Source: Arthrobacter sp. SX1312
Lineage (GTDB): Bacteria > Actinomycetota > Actinomycetes > Actinomycetales > Micrococcaceae
Direction: 5' to 3'
Assembly: GCF_002929295.1 (NCBI RefSeq)
Contig: NZ_PJIM01000002.1
Coordinates: forward strand, 268,191 to 332,190
Length of the DNA stretch: 64,000 bases
The first letter of the stretch is position 1; every line of letters starts with the position of its first letter. The translations under genes were made by a program, and so were the position numbers. Positions 33,997 through 43,008 of this stretch are shown piece by piece. A model generated the notes under the pieces. It was given only the letters and a program-made list of their open reading frames with translations, was not told the origin of the DNA and ran no database searches.

Positions 33997-35312
33997 TTAC
34001 CGAGCGTTGCGTTCATGTTCTCGGCGAACTGCTCCGGCGTGATCTGACCGATGAAGATCTGGTCCAGATTCGCGAGCATGGCGTCTCCCTGGGCAGGGCT
34101 GAGCGCCTGGTCCCACGAGAGCTGGAAGCTCGGCGCGTCCTGCGCGAGACCATAGACGAACTCGACGAAGTCCTTGTCCTCGGACTGTGCCAGCTGGTCC
34201 TCGATGCCGTTGACGGCGGGAACCGCGCCGGAATCGATCATCGCCTGGGTGTACTCCTCGCTGAACAGCTCGTCCTTGAGGTAGGCCAGCGCGTCGTCCT
34301 TCTGCTCGTCCGACGCCGTGGACGAGAGGGACCACATGTTGGCAGGATTCCCGACCACGTTGGCCGGATCGCCCGCTCCGCCCTCGACCGCGGGGAAGGG
34401 GACGAAACCGACCTCACCCGATTCGACGAACTCCGGAGCATCGTTCTTCAGGTTCTGGTAGACCCAGCCGCCGTGCACCATCATGGCGGCGCGGTCCGTG
34501 TAGAGGAGGGCGCTGTCCGCTCCGGCGTCAGCCGCGATGGAGGAGAAGCCGTTGACGAAACCGTCCGCGTCGACCAGTTCCTGGATCTTGGTCAGCGCTT
34601 CGATGACCGCGGGGTCGGACCAGGCGTCCTCTTCACCGTCCAGGATGGACTGGAAGACCTCGGGCCCACCGATCCGGTCCACCAGATAGGACAGCCACAT
34701 GAGGTTCGGCCACTTGGACTGGCCGGCCAGGGCGAAGGGGGCGATTCCCGCGTCGTTGAACTTGGGGACCAGCGCCATCAGCTCGTCCCACGTCTCGGGG
34801 GGCTCGGCGCCGATCTGCTCGAACACCTGCTTGTTGTAGTAGAGGACGACGGGCTGCATGTTGTTGTTGGGCAGGGCGTACGTCTTGCCGTCGATCACCC
34901 CGTTCTCGAGGACGGAGGGGATGTAGCGATCCTTGACGTCGGGGTTCTCGGCGAGGAACTCGTCGAGTTCGTCGACGTGCCCGGCGTCCACGTAGGACTT
35001 GAGGACGCCTCCGCCCCAGCCGTAGATGAAACTGGGCCCCTCACCCGCTCCCACCGCCGTGCGCACCTTGGTCTTGTAGGCGTCGTTGGCGAAGAATTCC
35101 TGGTTGATCGACTTGTCCGGGTTCTCCTCGTTCCAGCGCTCGACCGACGAGCGGAAGATGTCCTCACTGCTACCCGTGAGGGCCCACATGGTGGGAGAAC
35201 TGGAATCAGCGGCAGGATCCGCCGGGCCGCTGGATCCGCAGGCGGTGAGGCCGAGGGCGAGCGCGAGGGCCGAGGCCGTGGCGGTCAGGGTCTTGGTAGT
35301 TCGCATGTTCAT
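33993..35312 (-). CDS. Sugar-binding lipoprotein of ABC importer
   Basis: The 439-residue product has a lipoprotein signal (ATASALALALGLTAC, lipobox LTAC) and a type 1 extracellular solute-binding domain of the CUT1 class (FRSSVERWNEENPDKSINQE, WDELMALVPKFNDAGIAPFALAG, AAMMVHGGWVYQN). It captures an oligosaccharide or glycoside outside the membrane. The ATG at 35312 follows GGAAGA; the frame is open further upstream but without family similarity. First gene of the seven-gene operon, divergent from the LacI repressor gene. Confidence 0.93.
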   Translation of the reverse strand: MNMRTTKTLTATASALALALGLTACGSSGPADPAADSSSPTMWALTGSSEDIFRSSVERWNEENPDKSINQEFFANDAYKTKVRTAVGAGEGPSFIYGWGGGVLKSYVDAGHVDELDEFLAENPDVKDRYIPSVLENGVIDGKTYALPNNNMQPVVLYYNKQVFEQIGAEPPETWDELMALVPKFNDAGIAPFALAGQSKWPNLMWLSYLVDRIGGPEVFQSILDGEEDAWSDPAVIEALTKIQELVDADGFVNGFSSIAADAGADSALLYTDRAAMMVHGGWVYQNLKNDAPEFVESGEVGFVPFPAVEGGAGDPANVVGNPANMWSLSSTASDEQKDDALAYLKDELFSEEYTQAMIDSGAVPAVNGIEDQLAQSEDKDFVEFVYGLAQDAPSFQLSWDQALSPAQGDAMLANLDQIFIGQITPEQFAENMNATLGK

Positions 35313-35417
35313 CAGTTCTTCCGTAGTCGACTCGGCGTCATGGGTGACGTCTGGCGGGAATAGGCAGGTCAGTTCCACGGGGACGCGGTCGCTGACCGCC
35401 ACGCTGCGGAACGGAAT

Positions 35418-35432
35418 TCGAAATGTTTTCGA
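35418..35432. promoter_or_regulatory. Probable LacI operator
   Basis: TCGAAATGTTTTCGA has perfect 6-base arms (TCGAAA/TTTCGA) around TGT. It lies between the divergent sugar operon and LacI-family repressor gene, in an AT-rich patch likely to hold both promoters. Confidence 0.65.
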
Positions 35433-35590
35433 TAACAACAAACTTACAAGGTAAAGTAACTCACATCACATCGGTGAGGTCAATGGCCTTCCAGTCGGCG
35501 TTTTTCGGCGGGTCCCACCAGCGCTTCACAGGGGCGCAGCAGTGTGGAAGCCTTGCCCGTGACGTCGCATACGAGGAGAAAGTCGAAACA

Positions 35591-36622
35591 TTGTCGGAAC
35601 TCGAAGTCAGGACGAGAGCCACGCTGGGGTCGGTCGCGGCACTCGCGGGAGTGTCGATCCCTACCGTGTCCAAGGTCATCAACGCCCGGGAGGACGTCGC
35701 CCCGGCCACGAGGAAGCGGGTCCTGGAGGCCCTCCGCACCGCCGAGTACCGACCACCCGGGCAGCGCCATGCGCTGGCTCCGCCGACGTCGACGCTCATC
35801 GACGTCGCGGTGGACAGCGTGACGACGGCGTACTACGCGGAGGTGATGGACGGGATCCTGGAATGCGCCGAGAGCCACGGCCTCGAGATCGTGCTGTCGA
35901 CGACGGGCCGACCGCATCGCGAACCCCGCGACCTGGCCGAGAACATGCAGTCCCAGGGCCGCCGCGGCCTGGTCCTCGTGACATCCCGATGGTCTCCGAA
36001 GGAGATCAGGGAGGTGAAGAAGCGGGGGATCGCCGTCGTGGTCATCGACCCCATCAACCCACCGGGCACGGGCGTGGCCAGCGTCGGAGCGACGAACTGG
36101 GCAGGAGGCAAGGCGGCCACCGAGCATCTCCTCGGTCTCGGCCATACCCGCATCGCCTTCATCGGCGGACCGACGAGCGCGGAGTGCAGCCAGGACCGCG
36201 AGCACGGCTATGCCGCTGCCCTGCTCGAGCGCGGGATCCCCCTCTCCGAGGACTACGTGCTGGCGGGGACCTTCGACCCGGCGACAGGACGCCGCAGTGC
36301 TGCCCGCCTCCTCGCCCTCGACGAGCCGCCGCAGGCCATCTTCGCCGCGTCGGACAGCATCGCCCTGGGCGTGCTCACCGAAGCCCATGCCCGAGATGTC
36401 TCCGTACCGGGAGAGTTGAGCGTCATCGGCTTCGACGGGACCTATCTCAGCGAACAGACCTCTCCCCAACTCACCACCGTCGCCCAGCCCCTGCGGGAGA
36501 TGGGAAGGACCGCCGTCCGCGCCCTGATCCGGGAGATGGAGGGCGAGAAACCCGATCTGACGCGGGTCGAGCTGGCGACCCAGCTCATCGTCCGGTCCTC
36601 GACGGCTCCGCCACCCTCCTGA
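35591..36622 (+). CDS. LacI-family transcriptional repressor
   Basis: The 343-residue product has the LacI helix-turn-helix TLGSVAALAGVSIPTVSKVINARE and a periplasmic-binding-like effector domain (TLIDVAVDSVTTAYYAEVMDGI ... HTRIAFIGGP ... AIFAASDSIALGV ... VIGFDGTYL). It should repress the divergent sugar operon and its own gene until a pathway sugar binds. The TTG at 35591 is favoured since it gives normal family length, with GAGGAGAA 11-12 bases upstream; longer in-frame forms carry no domain. Confidence 0.92.
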   Translation: MSELEVRTRATLGSVAALAGVSIPTVSKVINAREDVAPATRKRVLEALRTAEYRPPGQRHALAPPTSTLIDVAVDSVTTAYYAEVMDGILECAESHGLEIVLSTTGRPHREPRDLAENMQSQGRRGLVLVTSRWSPKEIREVKKRGIAVVVIDPINPPGTGVASVGATNWAGGKAATEHLLGLGHTRIAFIGGPTSAECSQDREHGYAAALLERGIPLSEDYVLAGTFDPATGRRSAARLLALDEPPQAIFAASDSIALGVLTEAHARDVSVPGELSVIGFDGTYLSEQTSPQLTTVAQPLREMGRTAVRALIREMEGEKPDLTRVELATQLIVRSSTAPPPS

Positions 36623-36648
36623 CCCGGGTCCTGTCCCCGGCCGCCGCA

Positions 36649-37590
36649 TCAGCCCTCGGGCAGCTTCGCCTTCAGGATGTCCCGGATGTAGTCCCGGTTC
36701 ATGGCCGTGACGCTGAGGCCGTCGCCACCGTAGTGCTCCACGCACATCGGTCCGTCGAAGCCGGCCTCGAGAGCCATCCCGATGGCTTCGCGATAGTTGA
36801 TGAACCCGAGGGCCAGCGGCGCCGGCGCGGAGGCATAGGCGCCCGTGGCGGGGTCGTAGTCCCGGAAGTAGTTCTTGAGCTGCCAGTAGTTGGTGTACGG
36901 CAGCATCTTGGTCAGCATCTCCCGCCAGTCCTCCACCTCGCGGTGCAGGCGCACGATGTTCCCGATGTCGGGGCAGAGCCCCACGGTGGGCAGGTCCACG
37001 GCGGTGACCAGCTGGACCGAACTGTCGGCCGTGCCGAGGAAGGTCCCCTCGTACATCTCGAGGGAGATGCTGACACCCCGCGCGGCGCCGTACTCGCCGA
37101 GTTCCCGGAACCGCGCCGCCGCCTTGTCCCGGTTGTCCTGCGTGTCCTCGTCCTCGACCCCGGGCGCCAGCCAGAACCAGGTCGCTGCCTTCTGGGCCTC
37201 CGTGAACGGGTCGTGCAGGCCCAGGCACACCATGGGTACCTCCAGGTCCGCGGCAGCGTCGATGGTCCGCTTCACGTAGGCGATGTTCTGTTGCGCCTGG
37301 TCCTCGTCGGGCGTGATCACGCTCTTGCGCGTCACCGCGATGTCGCTGAAGGCCAGATCGTAGGCGCGGGCCGTCTTCAGCAGCTGCCTCCTGCCCTCGG
37401 TATCGAGGTCGCCCGGGCGGACCCAGGAGTCGGTGAGGTCCACGTGGTCGAAGCCGGCGGCGCGGACCTCACGGAGCGTCTGCCGCCACGCCTCCGGCCC
37501 CGCCGCGGTGCGGTCACGGCCGTCCGCGGTGGTTCCGGTGAAGTTGAGCAGGGCAGCGCCGATCGGCCAGGTCTCGGGCGTGGGGGTCAT
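36649..37590 (-). CDS. TIM-barrel isomerase/decarboxylase-like protein of sugar-acid cluster
   Basis: The 313-residue product is an AP-endonuclease-2-like TIM barrel with likely metal ligands in VSISLEMYEG (Glu), TVGLCPDIGN (Asp), TNYWQLKNY (Gln, Lys) and MCVEHYGGDG (Glu, His). The ATG at 37590 follows AAGGAG. It lies 85 bases downstream of the GntP permease gene on the same strand and is probably cotranscribed with it. Some members of this fold decarboxylate beta-keto sugar acids (3-oxo-isoapionate decarboxylase gives L-erythrulose), which would fit the erythrulose-type kinase across the divergon. An isomerase role is equally compatible with sequence. Confidence 0.8.
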   Translation of the reverse strand: MTPTPETWPIGAALLNFTGTTADGRDRTAAGPEAWRQTLREVRAAGFDHVDLTDSWVRPGDLDTEGRRQLLKTARAYDLAFSDIAVTRKSVITPDEDQAQQNIAYVKRTIDAAADLEVPMVCLGLHDPFTEAQKAATWFWLAPGVEDEDTQDNRDKAAARFRELGEYGAARGVSISLEMYEGTFLGTADSSVQLVTAVDLPTVGLCPDIGNIVRLHREVEDWREMLTKMLPYTNYWQLKNYFRDYDPATGAYASAPAPLALGFINYREAIGMALEAGFDGPMCVEHYGGDGLSVTAMNRDYIRDILKAKLPEG

Positions 37591-37675
37591 GGTGTTCTCC
37601 TTGGTTTCGGGGATGGGCGGACGGACGGGTGGACGCATGGGACGGGGCTGGACGTCCGACGACGGGCACCCTGCC

Positions 37676-39100
37676 TCAGGCGGCGATGACGTAGACGACG
37701 CAGGCGAGGGCGAAGGCCATGAAGCCGATCGCGGTGCCGACGACGGTCCAGGTCTTCAGGGTGGTGACCGTGTCGAAGCCGCAGAACTTGCCGATCAGCC
37801 AGAAGCCGGAGTCGTTGACGTGGGAGAACGTGATCGACCCGGCGCAGATCGCCACCACGATCGCGGCCAGCGCAACGCCGGACAACCCCAGTTCCGCGAC
37901 TGCGGGAGCCATGATGGAACCGGCCGTGGTGGCGGCGACGGTGGCCGATCCCTGTGCCACGCGGAAGGCCACCGCGACGAGGAATCCCGCGAGGATCACC
38001 GGGAGGCCCATGGCATCGAGGCCGTCGGCGATGGTGGTGCCGATGCCGGTCTCCGTGAGCACACGGCCGAAGGCGCCACCGGCGCCGGTGATGAGGATGA
38101 TCGAGCATACGGGGGCCAGGGCGTTGTCGACGAGGTCCTCGAGGGCGCCGCCCACGCGTCCACGGCCGCGGCGCGGCCGCATGTAGAGCAGGTACATCGC
38201 GGACAGGGCGGCGATGAGCAGGGCCACGGGCGTGTTGCCGATCAGCCTCGAGAGCTGGAAGAGCGTGTTGTCCTCGCCGACCGCGCCACTCGCCTCGAGG
38301 GTCGAGAACAGGGTGTTGAAGAAGATCAGCACCAGGGGCAGCAGGAGCACGAAGATGATGGTCCAGAAGCCCGGGCGGGGGATGTCGTCGTCGAGGTCCG
38401 CCTCCCCCAGCAGGTTGGGGACGGGCATGTTCGGGTAACGCCTGGCGATGATGAGGCTCAGCCTGTACCCGGCGAGATACCAGGTGGGCAGGCCCACCAG
38501 GAGGGCGATCAGCACCACCATGCCCACGTCCGCTCCCATGACGGTGGCAGCGGCGGTGGGGCCGGGATGCGGCGGAGTCAAGGCGTGCATCATCAGGAAG
38601 GCGCCGATGGAGGGCAGGACGTACAGCATGAACGAGCCGCCGAGCCGGCGGGCGACCGTGTAGATGATGGGCAGCATCACGATGAAGCCGGCATCGAGGA
38701 AGATCGGGAAGGCGTAGAAGAGCGAAGCGACCGCGAGGGCCAGGGGTGCCCTCTTCTCGCCGAACCGGCGGAGCATCGCGTCGGCGAGCACCTGCGCACC
38801 ACCCGAGATCTCGACCAGCCGGCCGAGGACCGCGCCGAAGCCCACGAGCAGGGCGACAGTGCCGACGGTGGTGCTGAACCCGGCGATCACCACGGTCATG
38901 ACATCGGCGACACCGATACCGGCCGCCAGCGCGGTGAGCACACTGATGATGATCAGTGCGAAGAAGGCATGGAGGCGCACCTTGATGATGAGTAGCAGGA
39001 GGGCCACGATGGCCGCGACGGCGATGACCATGAGCGTCCAGGAGGGCCTCTCGGCCAGGACCAGGGCGTCGTCGACGGCGGCTGGAAGGAGGATTGGCAT
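37676..39100 (-). CDS. GntP-family sugar-acid permease
   Basis: The 474-residue product has about 12-14 membrane helices and GntP hallmarks (GFGAVLGRLVEISGGAQVLAD, FLMMHALTPPHPGPTAAA, SGFWLIGKF, and ITFSHVNDS). GntP permeases import gluconate and related aldonates with protons. Thus the cluster substrate is most likely a sugar acid. ATG at 39100 with AAGGTG upstream; upstream frame extension reaches into the promoter. Divergent from gntR, with the CCTATAGG operator between them. Confidence 0.93.
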   Translation of the reverse strand: MPILLPAAVDDALVLAERPSWTLMVIAVAAIVALLLLIIKVRLHAFFALIIISVLTALAAGIGVADVMTVVIAGFSTTVGTVALLVGFGAVLGRLVEISGGAQVLADAMLRRFGEKRAPLALAVASLFYAFPIFLDAGFIVMLPIIYTVARRLGGSFMLYVLPSIGAFLMMHALTPPHPGPTAAATVMGADVGMVVLIALLVGLPTWYLAGYRLSLIIARRYPNMPVPNLLGEADLDDDIPRPGFWTIIFVLLLPLVLIFFNTLFSTLEASGAVGEDNTLFQLSRLIGNTPVALLIAALSAMYLLYMRPRRGRGRVGGALEDLVDNALAPVCSIILITGAGGAFGRVLTETGIGTTIADGLDAMGLPVILAGFLVAVAFRVAQGSATVAATTAGSIMAPAVAELGLSGVALAAIVVAICAGSITFSHVNDSGFWLIGKFCGFDTVTTLKTWTVVGTAIGFMAFALACVVYVIAA

Positions 39101-39184
39101 GACGGGAGCACCTTTGATCGCATCGGTTGAGCCGTCGGGATCACATGTGTGCTGGAGCACACCCCGACTCTGATTGGGCACCAC

Positions 39185-39192
39185 CCTATAGG
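39185..39192. promoter_or_regulatory. CCTATAGG operator upstream of the gntP gene
   Basis: The 8-base palindrome CCTATAGG lies between the gntP-type permease and gntR genes. On the permease strand it overlaps a TATCCT -10-like hexamer. An identical site is found at the dehydrogenase promoter (40095-40102). TCCTATAGGA-like palindromes are typical for FCD-type GntR regulators. Confidence 0.65.
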
Positions 39193-39202
39193 ATATTTTC
39201 AG

Positions 39203-39218
39203 ATCAGGCGCACCTGAT
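39203..39218. promoter_or_regulatory. Second palindrome in gntP-gntR gap
   Basis: ATCAGGCGCACCTGAT has 6-base arms ATCAGG/CCTGAT around CGCA. It lies 10 bases from the CCTATAGG site and could be a second regulator site or part of a composite operator. Confidence 0.4.
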
Positions 39219-39331
39219 GGTTCGTCCCGAATCCGCTCACCGCAGTGTCAGCTGCCGTCGAGGTGAGCGGCTCCCCGCCGCGGGGCTCGTGGGAGAATTC
39301 AGGACATGACAGCAGGAAGCAGGACAGAGCC

Positions 39332-40045
39332 GTGAGTGAGGGCCGTGCGGGTGGATCCTGGGTGGAGCGCAGCGTCCTCGCCGACCAGGTGTACAAGCAG
39401 GTCCTCTCCCGCCTGATGGACGGCAAGCTCTCCTCCGGGGACCCGCTCAGCATCGACGGCACGGCGCGCGAGCTCGGGGTGTCGCCGACCCCGGTGCGGG
39501 AGGCGCTGGCCCGCCTCGAGTCGACGGGGCTGGTGACCCGCGCCGCCCTGCGGGGATACCGGGTGGCCCCCATGCTCAGCCACGTGGAACTGTCCGACCT
39601 GATGGACGCGCGCCTGCTGCTGGAGCCGCACAACGCCGAAGTGGCGTGCCACCGCGCGGATACAGCCTTCCTGGAAGCCCTCCGGCAATCGATCGATGAT
39701 CTGCGGGTGGCTCCGAACGGCCCGCACTTCTCCGACTACCGGTCCTACTGGGAGGCGGATGAGCGCTTCCACCGACTGATCGTGGAGCAGACCGCCAACA
39801 AATTCCTGCTGAGCGCCTACGACTCCCTCGGCGGACACGTGCACCGGTTCCGGTTGTTCAGCGGTGTCGGCGTGCGTGATGCCGAAAGCGCCATCGACGA
39901 GCACACGAGGATCCTCACCGCGATGCGGCGGGGCGATGCGGGGGCCGCGCGCGTCGCCATGGCCAGCCACATCTACGGCGTGAGCGAGCGCGCGATCCAC
40001 GAGTACGAGGCCTCGGACGAGACCACGCCGGACAGGTCCGCGTAG
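39332..40045 (+). CDS. GntR/FadR-family (FCD) transcriptional regulator
   Basis: The 237-residue product has a GntR winged helix (LADQVYKQVLSRLMDGKLSSG ... LGVSPTPVREALARLESTGLV) and an FCD ligand domain with the metal-binding residues in LMDARLLLEPHNAEVA, DERFHRLIVE and DEHTRILTAM. It likely represses both arms of the cluster through the CCTATAGG sites until a pathway acid binds. The GTG at 39332 is chosen for AGGACAG just upstream and normal family length. Confidence 0.92.
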   Translation: MSEGRAGGSWVERSVLADQVYKQVLSRLMDGKLSSGDPLSIDGTARELGVSPTPVREALARLESTGLVTRAALRGYRVAPMLSHVELSDLMDARLLLEPHNAEVACHRADTAFLEALRQSIDDLRVAPNGPHFSDYRSYWEADERFHRLIVEQTANKFLLSAYDSLGGHVHRFRLFSGVGVRDAESAIDEHTRILTAMRRGDAGAARVAMASHIYGVSERAIHEYEASDETTPDRSA

Positions 40046-40068
40046 GGCTGCACCCCCGGGCGTGACGG

Positions 40069-40102
40069 TTGACACCATCCGGGACCGCGTGGATCCTATA
40101 GG
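40069..40102 (+). promoter_or_regulatory. Promoter with CCTATAGG operator before dehydrogenase operon
   Basis: A TTGACA -35 (40069-40074) is followed by the palindrome TCCTATAGGA (40094-40103), which overlaps the expected -10. The 8-base core at 40095-40102 is identical to that at 39185-39192. Binding there would block transcription of the dehydrogenase-kinase-TPI-RpiB operon. Confidence 0.68.
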
Positions 40103-40205
40103 AACACGATCCGCGCCCCCATCGGCCCTGATTCCTCGCCGGGACACGGCCGGTGTGGTGGCGCGTCAACGCGCAGTACCGTGCACATCAGAGGAGATGC
40201 GGCTC

Positions 40206-41171
40206 ATGGCTCAACGTTCAGTGGCAGTTGTCGGTTCGGGTTATATGGGCGGAGGCATCGCGCAGGTCCTGGCTCTCGGCGGGGCGAAGGTGGCGCTCGC
40301 CGACGTATCCCAGGAGATCGCCGAGAAGAACCTCGAACGCCTGATCGGTGAAGCCGAACGGTTCGTCACGGACGGCCTCTTCCCCGCCGACGCCGTCCAG
40401 CGCCTGCGGGACCAGCTGTGGGCCGCCCCGAGCATCGAGGAGGCCGTCGCGGATGCCTCCTACATCGAGGAGGCCGTCCCGGAGATCCTCGACATCAAAC
40501 ACGGCACCCTCCGCCGGATCAGCGACGCCGCACCCGCGGACGCGGTGATCGGCTCGAACACGTCCACCATCCTGATCGCCAAGCTCGCCGAGGCGGTCGA
40601 GAACCCCGGCCGGTTCCTCGGCGTCCATTTCTCGAACCCGGCACCCTTCATCCCGGGCGTCGAGGTCATCCCCCACGCGGGGACGACGCCGGAGACGGTC
40701 GAGGTCGCCCGGGAGATCGTCGCACTGACCGGCAAGAAGGCGGCCGTCGTGAAGGACGTGACCGGTTTCGTCCTCAACCGCCTCCAGTACGCGCTGTTCC
40801 ATGAGGCTGCCCAGGTGGTGGAGCAGGGCATCGCATCGGCGGAGGACGTGGACACCCTCGTCCGGACCACGTTCGGGTTCCGGTTGCCGTTCTTCGGCCC
40901 CTTCGCCATCGCCGACATGGCCGGCCTCGACGTCTACTCCTTCTGCTACGCCTCCCTGCAGACCTCCTTCCCCGAGCGCTTCGCCACACCCGCGATCCTC
41001 CAGGACCTCGTGGACGCGGGAAAGCTCGGGACGAAGTCCGGCGCCGGGTTCCTGGACATCCCGGCCGAACGGACGGACGACCTGGTCGCGTACCGCAACA
41101 AGGCCTACGTGGCCATGGCCGGACTGCTGAACGAGCTCGGCCCGAGCCCTGCCGAAGAGTCCGCGAAGTAG
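40206..41171 (+). CDS. 3-hydroxyacid dehydrogenase (3-hydroxyacyl-CoA dehydrogenase/lambda-crystallin type)
   Basis: The 321-residue product has the NAD loop VAVVGSGYMGGGIAQVL, a catalytic His in GVHFSNPAPFIPGVEVIPHAGT, and the C-terminal helical domain (GFVLNRLQYALFHEAAQVV). Members oxidise 3-hydroxyacyl-CoA or free 3-hydroxy sugar acids; the IPGVEVIPH segment and a sugar-acid neighbourhood favour the latter, like L-gulonate 3-dehydrogenase. The ATG at 40206 follows GAGGAG at 9 bases; an ATG nine bases earlier abuts the ribosome site. Oxidation at C3 gives a beta-keto acid, ready for decarboxylation. Confidence 0.88.
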   Translation: MAQRSVAVVGSGYMGGGIAQVLALGGAKVALADVSQEIAEKNLERLIGEAERFVTDGLFPADAVQRLRDQLWAAPSIEEAVADASYIEEAVPEILDIKHGTLRRISDAAPADAVIGSNTSTILIAKLAEAVENPGRFLGVHFSNPAPFIPGVEVIPHAGTTPETVEVAREIVALTGKKAAVVKDVTGFVLNRLQYALFHEAAQVVEQGIASAEDVDTLVRTTFGFRLPFFGPFAIADMAGLDVYSFCYASLQTSFPERFATPAILQDLVDAGKLGTKSGAGFLDIPAERTDDLVAYRNKAYVAMAGLLNELGPSPAEESAK

Positions 41172-41265
41172 CAGCGCAGCGGAACCCTGCCCACCCCGGG
41201 CCATCGGCGGCGCGACGCAATGCGTGGCGCCGCCGACGGCCTTTCGAGACAACCGAGGTTGAACA

Positions 41266-43008
41266 ATGACGTACCTTGTGAACGATCCCGAACACTTCGC
41301 TGCCGACGCCCTGCGCGGTTACGCGGCGGCACATCCTCAGCACGTAATGCTGGCGCACGGCGGGGTGGTCCGCTCGACCGAGACTCCCCAGGGCCAGCCG
41401 GCACTGGTCATCGGTGGGGGGTCGGGGCACTACCCCGCCTTCGCAGGCTGGATCGGACCGGGCATGGGCCACGGCGCGCCGTGCGGCAACATCTTCTCCT
41501 CGCCGTCCGCGTCCCAGGTGTACTCGGTGTCGCGGTCGGCCGAGAACGGAGGCGGCGTCATCCTCGGCTTCGGCAACTACGCCGGCGACGTCCTGCACTT
41601 CGGGCAGGCCGCGGAGAAGCTGCGCGCCGAGGGCGTGGACGTGCGGATCATCCGGGTGTCCGACGACATCGCGTCCGGGCCGGCCGCGGAGCACCGGGAC
41701 CGCCGCGGCATCGCGGGCGACCTCGTGGTCTTCAAGATCGCCGGTGCGGCCATCGAGTCCGGGGCCGACATCGACGAGGCCGAGCGGGTCGCCTGGAAGG
41801 CCAACGACGCAACGCGGTCCTTCGGCGTGGCGTTCGAGGGCTGCACCCTCCCCGGGGCCGACGGCGCACTGTTCCACGTGCCCGAGGGCGAGATGGCGAT
41901 CGGTCTCGGCATCCACGGAGAACCCGGCATCCGGGAGGTCCCCCTGGGCACTGCCGCGGAAGTCGCCGACCTCCTTCTCGACGGTGTCCTGGAGGAGGAG
42001 CCGGAGCGCTCCGCCGGCGGCTACCAGGGGCGCGTCGCCGTCGTCCTCAATGGCCTCGGAAGCGTGAAGTACGAGGAACTCTTCACCGTCTACGGGCGCC
42101 TGGCCGAGCGGTTCGCCGAGAAGGGACTCACCGTCGTGGCCCCGGAAGTGGGCGAGCACGTCACCAGCCTCGACATGGCCGGGCTGTCCCTGACGGTCGT
42201 CTTCCTCGACGACGAACTCGAGGAGTACTGGCTGGCCCCGGCCGACACCCCCGCCTTCCGCAGGGGCGCGCCGGACTCGTCCGCCAGGGCGGGACGGACC
42301 CGGGTCCACACCCCCGGCGAGGAAGCAATCCCCGAGGCCTCCCCCGAGTCACGTGAGGTCGCGGCGTCGATCGTGAAGGCCCTGGAGGTGCTGCGCGCCA
42401 CCGCGTCCGAGCACCAGGAGTACTTCGGCCGGCTCGACGCCGTCGCCGGCGACGGCGACCACGGCCAGGGCATGGCCTACGGCTCGCGGGGCGCGGCAGA
42501 GGCCGGACGGGCCGCCGTCGAGAAGGGCGCCGGCGCCCGGACCGTCCTGCTCCACGCGGGCGACGCCTGGGCCGAGGAAGCCGGCGGCACATCGGGGGCC
42601 CTGTGGGGCGCGGCGCTGATCGCAGCGGGAAGCGTGTTCGACGACGCGGAGGGCGCCACGCCCGCCCACGTCGTCCGGGCCCTGATGACCGGGAGCGACG
42701 CCATCAGCCGCCTCGGCGGGGCGGAGCCCGGAGACAAGACGATGGTCGACGCCATCGTCCCGTTCCGGGAATCGCTGGCCGCCGAGTTCGAGGCGTCGGC
42801 CGATCTGGCGGCCTCGACCAGGAAGGCAGCCGCCGTCGCCCGGGAGGCAGCCGACGCCACCTCGGGTATCGCCGCCCGCCGCGGACGGTCACGCGTCCTC
42901 GGGGAGAAGAGCGTGGGCACCCCGGATCCCGGCGCCATCTCCTTCTCCATCCTCATGGACGCCCTCGCGGAGCTCTTCGGATCGGCCACCGTGGAGAACC
43001 GGCCGTGA
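41266..43008 (+). CDS. DhaK-DhaL fused ketose kinase (dihydroxyacetone/erythrulose kinase)
   Basis: The 580-residue product joins a DhaK substrate domain (1 to about 330) and a DhaL ATP domain (about 360-580). His217 in LGIHGEPG is the residue that binds the ketose covalently. The Mg-ADP site is GDGDHG at 395-400, with GGTSGALWG and PGDKTMVDA following. Single-chain ATP-dependent enzymes of this type include dihydroxyacetone kinases and L-erythrulose kinase (LerK). The TPI and RpiB homologues downstream favour erythrulose. Its stop overlaps the next start (GTGA). Confidence 0.92.
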   Translation: MTYLVNDPEHFAADALRGYAAAHPQHVMLAHGGVVRSTETPQGQPALVIGGGSGHYPAFAGWIGPGMGHGAPCGNIFSSPSASQVYSVSRSAENGGGVILGFGNYAGDVLHFGQAAEKLRAEGVDVRIIRVSDDIASGPAAEHRDRRGIAGDLVVFKIAGAAIESGADIDEAERVAWKANDATRSFGVAFEGCTLPGADGALFHVPEGEMAIGLGIHGEPGIREVPLGTAAEVADLLLDGVLEEEPERSAGGYQGRVAVVLNGLGSVKYEELFTVYGRLAERFAEKGLTVVAPEVGEHVTSLDMAGLSLTVVFLDDELEEYWLAPADTPAFRRGAPDSSARAGRTRVHTPGEEAIPEASPESREVAASIVKALEVLRATASEHQEYFGRLDAVAGDGDHGQGMAYGSRGAAEAGRAAVEKGAGARTVLLHAGDAWAEEAGGTSGALWGAALIAAGSVFDDAEGATPAHVVRALMTGSDAISRLGGAEPGDKTMVDAIVPFRESLAAEFEASADLAASTRKAAAVAREAADATSGIAARRGRSRVLGEKSVGTPDPGAISFSILMDALAELFGSATVENRP

